A DNA stretch of 64,000 bases, taken from assembly GCA_002409625.1 (NCBI GenBank), contig DHNY01000008.1, forward strand, positions 58,717 to 122,716. Reading direction: 5' to 3'. The notes below the pieces were generated by a model. The model saw only the letters and a list, made by a program, of their open reading frames with translations. It had not been told where the DNA came from and made no database searches. Source of the DNA: Anaerolineaceae bacterium UBA5404. Its GTDB lineage: Bacteria > Chloroflexota > Anaerolineae > Anaerolineales > Anaerolineaceae. Positions 1-7,849 of this stretch are shown piece by piece. The translations under genes and the position numbers were made by a program. Each line of letters begins with the position of its first letter. The first letter of the stretch is position 1.

Positions 1-1
1 T

Positions 2-382
2 CACGCGTATGTCATTATGCCGGATCACATCCATATGCTTGTTTCAGATAACGACGGTGATGCCAACCGTTTAAGAAAAACTATCAATTCTTTGCGCAAC
101 TTCACAGGTAGAAATATCCTTAAAACCATAGATACCTTACTACCTCAATATAAAGACAGGACTATCACAGATGGTAAAGGAGATCGTAAACGTATGTTTT
201 GGATCCCTGGTTGGCATCCTGTTATGATTGCTAGTGAAAAGTTCTATTATCAAAAAATGAACTATATCCACAACAATCCTGTTCAAGCCGGTTTAGTATC
301 AAAGGCTGAAGACTGGCCTCATTCATCGTTTTTTTGCTTGTATCATGACTGCCCTGATAGTCCAATGGTAAATTTATTCTAA
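2..382 (+). CDS. REP-associated tyrosine transposase (RAYT), 5'-truncated by window edge
   Basis: The frame is already open at base 2, so the start lies outside the window. The visible part begins HAYVIMPDHIHMLV, which contains the HUH metal-binding pair (H-I-H) of Y1/IS200-type transposases. It also contains MNYIHNNPVQAGLV, the signature around the catalytic tyrosine in the RAYT branch (PF01797-like). RAYTs are single-copy domesticated nucleases that act on REP palindromes. Palindromes of the expected architecture lie 190-270 bp downstream, supporting the RAYT reading over a generic IS200. The end at TAA 380-382 looks natural. Family assignment is strong; activity is not shown. Confidence 0.88.
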   Translation, partial: HAYVIMPDHIHMLVSDNDGDANRLRKTINSLRNFTGRNILKTIDTLLPQYKDRTITDGKGDRKRMFWIPGWHPVMIASEKFYYQKMNYIHNNPVQAGLVSKAEDWPHSSFFCLYHDCPDSPMVNLF

Positions 383-719
383 TTGTCTGACATCCTAAAT
401 AACCATAATATTTTTTTCTATTAAGGAATAGTTCGTTCCTCATTTCATCCAGTTTCGTTACTTATGATGTTCAGATTTGTTTTTCCATAGGATCCCGATC
501 TGGTCTGTCTTAGTGCCATTCCCAGATCTTCATGATATTAATTTTTGGTTCGTCAACGTGCCTATTTTACGTTCGTCATGGCGTCTTCGCCATGTCATGG
601 AATACATTAGGTAAGGGTTTGACGGATGGCGAGGACGCCATCCGGAACGAGTATAGGATACTGATTGTTACAATAAATCGGAAACCATCCGCATTGCGTT
701 GGATTACATGCCGAATATA
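383..719. other. Intergenic region with REP-like palindromes
   Basis: This 337-bp stretch separates the RAYT from the 3' end of uvrB on the opposite strand. No credible gene is seen. It contains the two inverted palindromes annotated at 570-649; the rest is AT-rich and featureless to the eye. Confidence 0.6.
570..649. repeat. Inverted pair of REP-like palindromes (BIME-like)
   Basis: Copy 1 on the plus strand has tag CGTTC (570-574) then stem CATGGCG (577-583), loop TCTT, stem CGCCATG (588-594). Copy 2 on the minus strand has tag CGTTC (649-645) then stem GGATGGCG, loop TCCT, stem CGCCATCC (643-624). The shared core is GGCGTCYTCGCC with CGTTC immediately 5' of the stem, and outer stem bases change on both arms together. 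A short tag 5' of a hairpin is the arrangement known for REP elements processed by RAYTs, and a RAYT is encoded next door. The two copies point in opposite directions with tags outward. Confidence 0.75.
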
Positions 720-2765
720 TTAATCGCTATACCTTGCCAACATCGTCTGCTTTTTCCACTCCGGCAGGTTGCTTTCATCCACCAGGATGGCACGCAGTTC
801 GTAAACCTGGTCGCGCAACATCGCCGCGCGTTCGAATTCCAAATCTGCGGCAGCTGCTTTCATTTGGTTTTCCATCTCATTAATCATGCGTTCCAATTCA
901 CGTTGCTGCATTTTAGAAGCCAATTGCCGCGCGTTCCTGGCACCTTTATCCTTATCTTCGGCAATTGAGTGCGCCAGCCTTTCGGTGATGTCATACACCG
1001 CTTTGGTGATGCCTACTGGCGAGATACCACGCTCTTCGTTATATGCCTCTTGTTTGGCACGCCGACGGTTGGTTTCGTCAATCGCACGCTTCATCGAATC
1101 GGTCATTTTATCGGCATAGAGAATAACTTCGCCGTTGATGTGCCTGGCTGCACGACCAAAATTTTGGATCAATGCGGTTGTTGAGCGTAAAAAGCCTTCT
1201 TTGTCCGCGTCTAAAATAGCCACCAGCGAGACTTCTGGCAAATCCAAACCCTCACGCAAGAGGTTGATGCCTACCACCACATCAAAAACGCCCATGCGCA
1301 AATCGCGCAAAATGCTAACGCGTTCAAAAGTCTCAATCTCACTATGCAGATAATGCACCTTAAAGCCAGCATCCTTGAGGTACTCTGCCATATCTTCAGC
1401 CATGCGTTTGGTCAAGGTGGTGACCAAAGCGCGCTCACCTTTTTCAACCCTTTTACGCAATTCCACGATTAAATCGTCCACTTGCCCGCGGGTGGGACGC
1501 ACACTCACTTTTGGATCCAAAAGGCCGGTTGGACGGATAATTTGCTCCACAACCTGGTCTTTCTTTTCCATTTCATAGGGGCCCGGTGTGGCGCTTGTGT
1601 AAAGCGTGATGCCCATCATCTGTTCAAATTCAGGGAACTTTAATGGGCGATTGTCCAAAGCTGAAGGCAATCTAAAACCATAATCCACCAATACTTCCTT
1701 GCGCGAACGATCGCCATTGTACATGCCCCGGATTTGAGGCATCATCATGTGTGACTCGTCCAAAACCAGCAAATATTCCGACGGCAAAAAATCCAGCAAA
1801 GTCCATGGCGCGGTTCCTGGCGCACGTTGATCAAAATGGCGTGAATAGTTTTCAATGCCCGCGCAATGCCCCACTTCGCGCAACATTTCAAGGTCATAGC
1901 GGGTGCGTTGTTCCAAACGGTAAGCCTCAAGGTCCATGCCTTTGCTTTTAAAATACTTTAGGCGGTCTTCGAGTTCATCCTGAATGTCTTGCAAGGATTT
2001 TTCCATGCGTTTATCTTCGGTGACGTAATGCTTGGCTGGATAGATGTCGATTGCCTCAAGGCGTTCAATCAGCTCGCCAGTCACCGCGTGAAGTCGGGAA
2101 ATATGCTCGATTTCATCGCCAAAAAAGCTGATGCGGATGACTTCTTTCTCAGAATATGCCGGCAATATCTCAAGCGTGTCACCCCGCAACCTAAAGATGC
2201 CGGGTTTGATATCAAAATCATTGCGCTGATATTGGATGTCGACCAACTGCCTAAGCAGGATATTGCGCCTGTACAAACTGTTCTTTTCAACATGTAATAC
2301 ACTGGCTTTGTAAAGCTCAGGATCGCCCAAACCATAAATCGCCGATACGGAGGCGACAATGATCACATCCTGGCGAGACATTAAAGCAGTGGTTGCCGCA
2401 AGGCGTAAGCGGTCGATTTCTTCGTTGATCAGGGTTTCTTTTTCGATGTATAGGTCACGCCGAGGGATGTAGGCTTCCGGTTGGTAATAATCGTAGTAAG
2501 AAACAAAGTACTCCACCGCGTTGTTTGGAAAAAAGTCCTTATACTCCGCGTAAAGTTGCGCAGCAAGTGTTTTATTATGCGTCATCACCAAGGTTGGCAA
2601 CTGCAGTTGCTGGATGACGTTGGCAACGGTAAAAGTCTTGCCCGTACCGGTTGCGCCAAGCAATACCTGATGACGATAGCCTTTGCGGATGCCTTCAACG
2701 AGTTCTTTGATGGCTTGAGGCTGGTCACCGGTCGGTTTATAGGGAGCCTGGAGTTCAAATTGCAT
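720..2765 (-). CDS. uvrB: Excinuclease ABC subunit B (UvrB)
   Basis: This is the damage-verification helicase of bacterial nucleotide excision repair, which loads from UvrA and recruits UvrC. At 681 residues it has the full family length. Visible motifs are Walker A GATGTGKT near residue 40, the beta-hairpin region YYDYYQPEAYIP near 93-104, DEAD-type box LDESH, helicase motif NFGRAARH near 540, and a C-terminal UVR coiled coil (ERMINEMENQMKAAAADLEF) that contacts UvrC. No Shine-Dalgarno precedes the ATG; a TATAAT lies 6 nt upstream, suggesting a leaderless mRNA. It is transcribed alone, divergently from the inositol-phosphate synthase gene. Confidence 0.98.
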   Translation of the reverse strand: MQFELQAPYKPTGDQPQAIKELVEGIRKGYRHQVLLGATGTGKTFTVANVIQQLQLPTLVMTHNKTLAAQLYAEYKDFFPNNAVEYFVSYYDYYQPEAYIPRRDLYIEKETLINEEIDRLRLAATTALMSRQDVIIVASVSAIYGLGDPELYKASVLHVEKNSLYRRNILLRQLVDIQYQRNDFDIKPGIFRLRGDTLEILPAYSEKEVIRISFFGDEIEHISRLHAVTGELIERLEAIDIYPAKHYVTEDKRMEKSLQDIQDELEDRLKYFKSKGMDLEAYRLEQRTRYDLEMLREVGHCAGIENYSRHFDQRAPGTAPWTLLDFLPSEYLLVLDESHMMMPQIRGMYNGDRSRKEVLVDYGFRLPSALDNRPLKFPEFEQMMGITLYTSATPGPYEMEKKDQVVEQIIRPTGLLDPKVSVRPTRGQVDDLIVELRKRVEKGERALVTTLTKRMAEDMAEYLKDAGFKVHYLHSEIETFERVSILRDLRMGVFDVVVGINLLREGLDLPEVSLVAILDADKEGFLRSTTALIQNFGRAARHINGEVILYADKMTDSMKRAIDETNRRRAKQEAYNEERGISPVGITKAVYDITERLAHSIAEDKDKGARNARQLASKMQQRELERMINEMENQMKAAAADLEFERAAMLRDQVYELRAILVDESNLPEWKKQTMLARYSD

Positions 2766-2771
2766 GCTTTA

Positions 2772-2777
2772 ATTATA
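2772..2777 (-). promoter_or_regulatory. -10 element of uvrB, leaderless configuration
   Basis: TATAAT on the minus strand ends 6 nt before the ATG of uvrB, so initiation about 7 nt downstream would fall on the start codon. No purine-rich ribosome site fits between. The -35 region is poor. This is one of five genes in the window with identical spacing. Confidence 0.55.
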
Positions 2778-2860
2778 GTCGACTCATTTCATGTTTTCTA
2801 TAAGCATAGGCTTAACGATTTACGGTATCATTAGACCCATGCTCAAAATCCGGAGGAATC

Positions 2861-3940
2861 ATGACTGATCAGAAGAAAATCAGAGTTGCTATTATCGGCG
2901 CGGGCAATTGCGCTTCATCTTTAGTTCAAGGGCTTTATTATTATCAAAACGCACAAAATGACCAAGTGGTACCCGGTTTAATGCACGTCGATTTGGGCGG
3001 TTATCACATCAGTGACATTGAAATAAGTGCCGCTTTTGATGTGGTCGAGGGAAAAGTTGGCAAAGACCTCAGCGAAGCTTTATTTGCACACCCCAACAAT
3101 ACCTACAAATTCTGTGATATTCCCTACATGAACGTGCCCGTACATCGTGGCATGACCCATGACGGATTAGGAAAATACCTCTCCCAAATCGTCAGCAAAG
3201 CACCCGGACCAACCGATGATGTTGTCGGTATCCTTAAAGAAACCCAAACGGACATGATCATCAACTATCTGCCCGTTGGTGCAGAAATGGCCACCAAATG
3301 GTACATGGAACAAGCCCTGCGTGCCGGTGTGGGCGTCATCAACTGTGTGCCGGTGTTTATCGCCAGCTCGCCTTATTGGTCAGAACGCTTCCGCGAAGCC
3401 GGTTTGCCCATCATCGGCGACGACATCAAAAGCCAGGTTGGTGCCACCATCACCCACCGCGTGCTCACCAGCCTCTTTGTTGACCGTGGTGTAAAACTTG
3501 ACCACACTTACCAACTCAATTTTGGTGGTAACACAGACTTTATGAACATGCTCGAGCGGGAGCGCCTGGAGAGCAAAAAAATCAGCAAAACCGGCGCAGT
3601 TACCAGCATGTTGCCCTATGAAATGGCAGAAGAAGACATCCATGTTGGACCCAGCGATTACGTGCCCTGGTTGCAAGACCGCAAGTATTGTTATATCGTG
3701 ATGGAAGGCACTACTTTTGGCGATGTGCCCCTTAAGGCAGAAGTGAAACTAGAAGTCTGGGACGCGCCAAATTCGGCTGGTGTGGTGATTGATGCCATCC
3801 GCTGCCTTAAACTGGCGAAGGATCGCGGCATGAGCGGTCCCATCCTGGCGCCAAGCAGCTATTTTATGAAGACGCCGCCAGAGCAATACAAAGATGAGCA
3901 GGCGCGCGCGCTCACAGAAGCTTTCATCTCTGGGAAATAA
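2861..3940 (+). CDS. ino1: Inositol-3-phosphate synthase (myo-inositol-1-phosphate synthase)
   Basis: This enzyme converts glucose 6-phosphate to myo-inositol 3-phosphate using bound NAD, the first step toward phosphatidylinositol and other inositol compounds. The 359-residue length matches the short actinobacterial/archaeal-type enzymes rather than the ~530-residue eukaryotic form. The N-terminus shows the NAD-binding loop IGAGNCASSLVQG, and the conserved catalytic block around GDDIKSQVGATITHR and the NFGGNTDF motif are present. A strong ribosome site (GGAGGAATC) precedes the ATG and an intrinsic terminator follows. It is monocistronic and divergent from uvrB. Confidence 0.95.
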   Translation: MTDQKKIRVAIIGAGNCASSLVQGLYYYQNAQNDQVVPGLMHVDLGGYHISDIEISAAFDVVEGKVGKDLSEALFAHPNNTYKFCDIPYMNVPVHRGMTHDGLGKYLSQIVSKAPGPTDDVVGILKETQTDMIINYLPVGAEMATKWYMEQALRAGVGVINCVPVFIASSPYWSERFREAGLPIIGDDIKSQVGATITHRVLTSLFVDRGVKLDHTYQLNFGGNTDFMNMLERERLESKKISKTGAVTSMLPYEMAEEDIHVGPSDYVPWLQDRKYCYIVMEGTTFGDVPLKAEVKLEVWDAPNSAGVVIDAIRCLKLAKDRGMSGPILAPSSYFMKTPPEQYKDEQARALTEAFISGK

Positions 3941-3960
3941 ACCATTAAAAGCCCAACCTA

Positions 3961-3992
3961 AAAGCCTCAAACATGTATTGGGGCTTTTTTTT
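3961..3992 (+). terminator. Intrinsic terminator after ino1
   Basis: A 10-bp stem AAAGCCTCAA / TTGGGGCTTT (one G-U pair) with a 7-nt loop is followed by a run of T. Confidence 0.85.
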
Positions 3993-4121
3993 ACGTTAAA
4001 CGCAAGCAAAGATGCCGTCTGATTGTTAAATACCTTAGACACAAAAACCAAGTACCTTTAATTCCGCAAATTAATTCGGTTAGAAGGTAAAATAAACCTA
4101 TCATCTCAAAGGAGAGCTTTA

Positions 4122-5495
4122 ATGGACAATTCTATCGATTCTCGTGACTACCCTCTGATTGCAGACGAAGAACTCACACCCGTGCAAGCAAAAGCCAAAA
4201 AGAAAGCCATTTGGGCATGGACGATGTATGACTGGGGCAACTCAGCCTTCGCCACCACCATCATGGCGGCTATCTTACCCGTTTATTTTGCGGAATATAT
4301 CATGCTGGGCGAATCCGCCGTGCCCATTTGGGGTTGGGCGGTTGCCATTGGTAGCCTGATTGCCGCGCTGATTAGCCCGGTTTTAGGCGCTATCGCCGAC
4401 TTTAGAGGCTCCAAAAAAGCCATTATGGTGGTTTTTGTCGCCTTGGGTGTTTTGAGCACTGCAGCGATGTTCTTCCTGACTGGACCTCAACACACCATGC
4501 TCACTGTCGTCCTTTACATTCTGGGAACGATCGGTTTTGCTGGCTCGCTGGTCTTTTATGACGCCTTGCTACCCCACATTGCCCGCGAAGATGAACTGGA
4601 TATCGTTTCCAGTAAAGGTTACGCGATGGGCTACATTGGCGGCGGTTTGCTCTTGCTCATCAACGTGCTCATGATCTTCTTTGGGCCCAAACTTCTCCCA
4701 AATATGGCCGAAGCTGAAGCCACCCAATTAATGATGCGCCTCAGCATGGCAAGTGTCGCCATTTGGTGGGCTATTTTCTCCATACCAATTTTCAAATATG
4801 TGCTCGAGCCACCTGCTAAAGCTTACAAACACGAAATTGGTCAAAGTGTGGTTAAGGTCGGTTTTAGCCGCTTTTTTGCCGCCTTCAAAAATGTGCGCAA
4901 GTTCAAAGATTTGGCTTGGTTCATGCTCACCTTTTTCATCTACTCCAACGGCATTGGCACGATCATCACCATGGCAACCATCATCGGTAACGCGCGTGGT
5001 TTTAGCACCATGACCTTAATTGGCACCTTGCTCTTGGTTCAGTTTGTCGCCGCGCCATTTGCCATGTTGTTTGGCAAATTGGCAGAGAAACTAGGCCAAA
5101 AACGCGCCATTTCCCTCAGCCTGATTATTTACCTGGCAATTGCGATTATCGGTTTCTTTATGAGCAAAGAATGGCACTTTTATGCCCTCGGATTTGCTGT
5201 AGCAACCGTTCAAGGTGGCTCTCAAGCCCTTAGCCGCTCATTGGTTGGCAAACTCATGCCCGCCAGTAAAAGTGCTGAATTTTACGGCTTCTTTAGCGTC
5301 TTTGAGAAATTCAACACCGTGGTTGGTCCCCTGCTTTTGGCAATCATCACCAAGCTCACCGGTTCCGATCGCTACGGAATGATTTCCTTGATTCTCTTCT
5401 TCATCGTTGGCATCATCATGCTGCAAAAAGTGAACATTCAACGCGGTATTGAAGTTGCCGAAGCTGAAGACGCTTTGTTGATTGAAGTTGAATAA
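4122..5495 (+). CDS. MFS transporter of the UMF1/Atg22-like family
   Basis: This is a 457-residue polytopic membrane protein with about 12 hydrophobic segments. The N-terminal motif WTMYDWGNSAFATTIM is the hallmark of the UMF1 (PF11700, Atg22-like) branch of the major facilitator superfamily. Characterised eukaryotic members export amino acids from vacuoles; bacterial substrates are mostly unknown. The ribosome site AAAGGAGAG precedes the ATG. It lies 46 bp upstream of the ATP-grasp ligase on the same strand and may share its transcript. Substrate cannot be assigned from sequence. Confidence 0.85.
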   Translation: MDNSIDSRDYPLIADEELTPVQAKAKKKAIWAWTMYDWGNSAFATTIMAAILPVYFAEYIMLGESAVPIWGWAVAIGSLIAALISPVLGAIADFRGSKKAIMVVFVALGVLSTAAMFFLTGPQHTMLTVVLYILGTIGFAGSLVFYDALLPHIAREDELDIVSSKGYAMGYIGGGLLLLINVLMIFFGPKLLPNMAEAEATQLMMRLSMASVAIWWAIFSIPIFKYVLEPPAKAYKHEIGQSVVKVGFSRFFAAFKNVRKFKDLAWFMLTFFIYSNGIGTIITMATIIGNARGFSTMTLIGTLLLVQFVAAPFAMLFGKLAEKLGQKRAISLSLIIYLAIAIIGFFMSKEWHFYALGFAVATVQGGSQALSRSLVGKLMPASKSAEFYGFFSVFEKFNTVVGPLLLAIITKLTGSDRYGMISLILFFIVGIIMLQKVNIQRGIEVAEAEDALLIEVE

Positions 5496-5541
5496 TTCAG
5501 GACAATAATTGCTTCGTTATCTGTTGCCGGAGGCATAAAAA

Positions 5542-6606
5542 GTGAAAGCATTTCGCGTTGCAGTACTTGCTAATGTAAAAACAAACGCGCCTGTTTTTGA
5601 AGGCATGAGTGAGGACCAATGGGATGACCTCGATTCACAATCCACGGTTGAGTCGCTCTGTGAAGCGATTCGTGCAGGTGGTCATGAAGCGAAATTCCTT
5701 GAAGCCGACATCTCGATGATTGACTCTATTCGTGAGTACAATCCGGACATTTGTTTCAACATCGCCGAAAGCCATTTTGGCGACTCTCGCGAAGCACAAA
5801 TCCCCGCCATTCTTGAAAAGTTGTGCATCCCCTACACAGGCTCCAAAGTACTTTCCTTAGCCCTCACCCTGGACAAACCAATGACCAAGCGCATCTTGGC
5901 ATGGCACGGGCTGCCAACGCCAGAATTCCAGGTTTTTGAGCGCGTGGATGAGCCTTTGGACGAAAGTGCAAAGTTTCCCCTGTTTGTCAAACCCAGCCGT
6001 GAAGGCACAGGTATGGGCATTAGTGGCAAATCCGTGGTACATGATGAACGCGAACTGCGCCAACAGCTTGAAATCATCCTCAAAAAGTACAAACAACCGG
6101 CATTGGTAGAACGCTTCATTAAAGGCCGCGAAGTTACAGTTGGCTTGGTGGGCAATCTGATTGGTCCCGTGGCTTGGCGCGTTCCGCGTGACGAAAACGC
6201 ACGTCGCATCCAAGCCGGTTTACACTTTTTACCACCTATGGAGGTGAACCTCGACCCTGCCATTACCACCGAAGGGGTGTATGACAACTATCTTAAAACC
6301 GCCTTGGCAGATAAACTCGAGTATCTCTGCCCAGCACCTCTCACCGAAGATCAAATCGATGAGCTTAACTGGCTGGCTGCAGCTGTCTTTCGCGTAACCG
6401 GATGTTTGGATGTTTCCCGTATCGATTTTCGTTTGGATATCGAGGACAATCTCAAACCTTATATTCTGGAAATTAACCCATTACCGGGTCTGATGCCTAA
6501 ACTTTCAGATATCGTGATTGAAGCCGAAGCCGATGGTATTGGGCACACCGAGCTGGTGAATATGATTCTCAATGCCGCCCTCAAACGCTATGGCATGATG
6601 GAGTAA
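5542..6606 (+). CDS. ATP-grasp ligase related to D-alanine--D-alanine ligase
   Basis: The protein starts with GTG behind GGAGGCATAAAA. It has 354 residues with the ATP-grasp fold: N-terminal domain containing FNIAESHFGDSREAQIPA, the central KPSREGTGMGISGKS nucleotide loop, a carboxylate-amine ligase core (ERFIKGREVTVGLVG), and the C-terminal Mg-binding motif EINPLPGL. These are features of the Ddl family, which makes D-Ala-D-Ala for peptidoglycan. Similar proteins with the same N-terminus are often annotated only as Ddl-like, so the substrate could differ. A GNAT gene follows after 3 bp, suggesting coupling of ligation with acylation. Confidence 0.75.
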   Translation: MKAFRVAVLANVKTNAPVFEGMSEDQWDDLDSQSTVESLCEAIRAGGHEAKFLEADISMIDSIREYNPDICFNIAESHFGDSREAQIPAILEKLCIPYTGSKVLSLALTLDKPMTKRILAWHGLPTPEFQVFERVDEPLDESAKFPLFVKPSREGTGMGISGKSVVHDERELRQQLEIILKKYKQPALVERFIKGREVTVGLVGNLIGPVAWRVPRDENARRIQAGLHFLPPMEVNLDPAITTEGVYDNYLKTALADKLEYLCPAPLTEDQIDELNWLAAAVFRVTGCLDVSRIDFRLDIEDNLKPYILEINPLPGLMPKLSDIVIEAEADGIGHTELVNMILNAALKRYGMME

Positions 6607-6609
6607 TTT

Positions 6610-7086
6610 ATGACGATTGTTGGACGATTCGCAACCCACGCAGATTTAGATAAACTTGTTCAAGGGCGGTTAGATTTTATCGCCGCCCTTGGCACACCTG
6701 CCCCAGTTGAGGGATTGGATGAAATCCGCAAGAGCATCCGCTTTTTCTACCAAACCCGACTGGGACAGGACATCCATTGTTATTTAGTGGAAGATGATGG
6801 CAAAGTGGCAGCGATTGGCTTTCTCCAGGCGCATGTCGTCGCTTATCATCCCGGCTGCCCAACCCAACGCTTTGGTCGCATCACCAATATGCTTTGCTAT
6901 CCAGAATACAGGTTAAGAGGCTTCGCGCGTCAAACGATGAATGCCCTGATTGGTTTGGCAAACGAGATGGACTTTGACTACATTACGCTGGATGCCTCGA
7001 AGATGGGTCGCCATCTTTATGAGAGCCTGGGTTTTGTGGACTACGTGCCTGTCGACCCACCCATGCATCTTAAACTGTGGAAATAA
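6610..7086 (+). CDS. GNAT-family N-acetyltransferase
   Basis: This 158-residue protein has the GNAT pattern: a beta-strand region VAAIGFLQAHVV, then NMLCYPEYRLRGFARQTMNAL. The latter matches the acetyl-CoA pyrophosphate loop (V-x-P-x-x-R-x-x-G-x-A type), with a C-terminal LYESLGFV. The ribosome site GGAGTAATTT overlaps the end of the preceding ligase gene, so the two are almost certainly co-translated. The acceptor substrate is unknown; the pairing suggests a small amino compound or dipeptide-like product. Confidence 0.8.
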   Translation: MTIVGRFATHADLDKLVQGRLDFIAALGTPAPVEGLDEIRKSIRFFYQTRLGQDIHCYLVEDDGKVAAIGFLQAHVVAYHPGCPTQRFGRITNMLCYPEYRLRGFARQTMNALIGLANEMDFDYITLDASKMGRHLYESLGFVDYVPVDPPMHLKLWK

Positions 7087-7397
7087 ATTAATCTCAACTT
7101 AGAAAAGTAGAATCCTTTTTTAAGCCCTGCTATGTATCAACAAGTAGGGAAACATTCAAAACCCTCACAAAGAGACGTTTTTAATCCGAAATATCAGATT
7201 TCGCTTTTTGGGAGCATTTTATTAGTCCCCTTCAATGAGCGCAGCGAATGCTGGGACTGCTTGCGCTCAGCACATCTAATGTGCTGAGGTGGGAATTAAA
7301 GGGGTGGGTCTTTTAATCCCTATTTCAAAACCTGGCAATCTTCTTGCAACAATACCTTTAGTGGGGGCAGATGAAAAGCCCCTACTAAAGGAGTGAC
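7087..7397. other. Intergenic region with a palindrome cluster
   Basis: This 311-bp gap holds no gene that I can support. Its centre carries the nested inverted repeats annotated at 7227-7304. The end supplies the ribosome site AAAGGAGTG for the DUF3795 gene. Confidence 0.5.
7227..7304. other. Nested inverted repeats, possible structured RNA or palindromic element
   Basis: An outer pair CCCCTTCAAT (7227-7236) / ATTAAAGGGG (7295-7304) has one mismatch or wobble. It encloses GAGCGCA (7237-7243) / TGCGCTC (7262-7268) and a perfect 10-bp hairpin CTCAGCACAT / ATGTGCTGAG (7266-7288) with a 3-nt loop. The two inner stems share three bases, so they compete or trim at the junction. The element is roughly symmetric and sits about 95 bp before a DUF3795 gene. 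Confidence 0.45.
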
Positions 7398-7739
7398 ATG
7401 CCTGATTATGCCTTTTGTGGGGCGGACTGCGAAACCTGCGCAGCTTTTCAGGCGAGTCGAAGTAAAGACCCCAACTTAAAACAATGGCTCGCCGCGGAAT
7501 GTTCATTTGAAGATCTGAGCTTTACACCTGACCAACTCACCTGTTTGGGCTGCAAAGTGCAAACCCCCAGTTCCCAAATCTGCGAACAATGCCAAATTCG
7601 TGCTTGTGCCTTAGGCAATGTGCGCGGCACTTGTGCCGAATGTGGGGATTACCCTTGTAACCTGATCAACCGTTTTGTGGCTGTTGAAACCGACGCCCGC
7701 AATATATTGGACTACTTGCACGAAAGTTTAACTGTTTGA
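7398..7739 (+). CDS. DUF3795 cysteine-rich protein
   Basis: This 113-residue protein starts MPDYAFCGADCETCAAF, the typical start of DUF3795 (PF12675). It has many Cys pairs: CGADCETC, CLGC, CEQCQIRAC and CAECGDYPC, consistent with a zinc or other metal-binding fold. No enzymatic function is established for the family. A clear ribosome site (AAAGGAGTG) precedes the ATG. It appears monocistronic, since the next gene is convergent. Confidence 0.85.
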   Translation: MPDYAFCGADCETCAAFQASRSKDPNLKQWLAAECSFEDLSFTPDQLTCLGCKVQTPSSQICEQCQIRACALGNVRGTCAECGDYPCNLINRFVAVETDARNILDYLHESLTV

Positions 7740-7812
7740 CCTAGCCCATAATATCTTACCCATAGAATGGATACCGCTCGCGTGGCGTCTCGCCCAGCGC
7801 AAAAGTGCAAAA

Positions 7813-7836
7813 GTGTCAGGCGTGGACACCTGACAC
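7813..7836. repeat. Extragenic palindrome
   Basis: A perfect 8-bp inverted repeat GTGTCAGG / CCTGACAC around an 8-nt centre lies between two convergent genes. It lacks a T-run, so it is not a standard terminator. Just upstream (7786-7800) is a second palindromic stretch containing GGCGTCTCGCC, which resembles the hairpin cores near 31.4-31.9 kb. Confidence 0.5.
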
Positions 7837-7849
7837 CAGCTAAGCCAAA

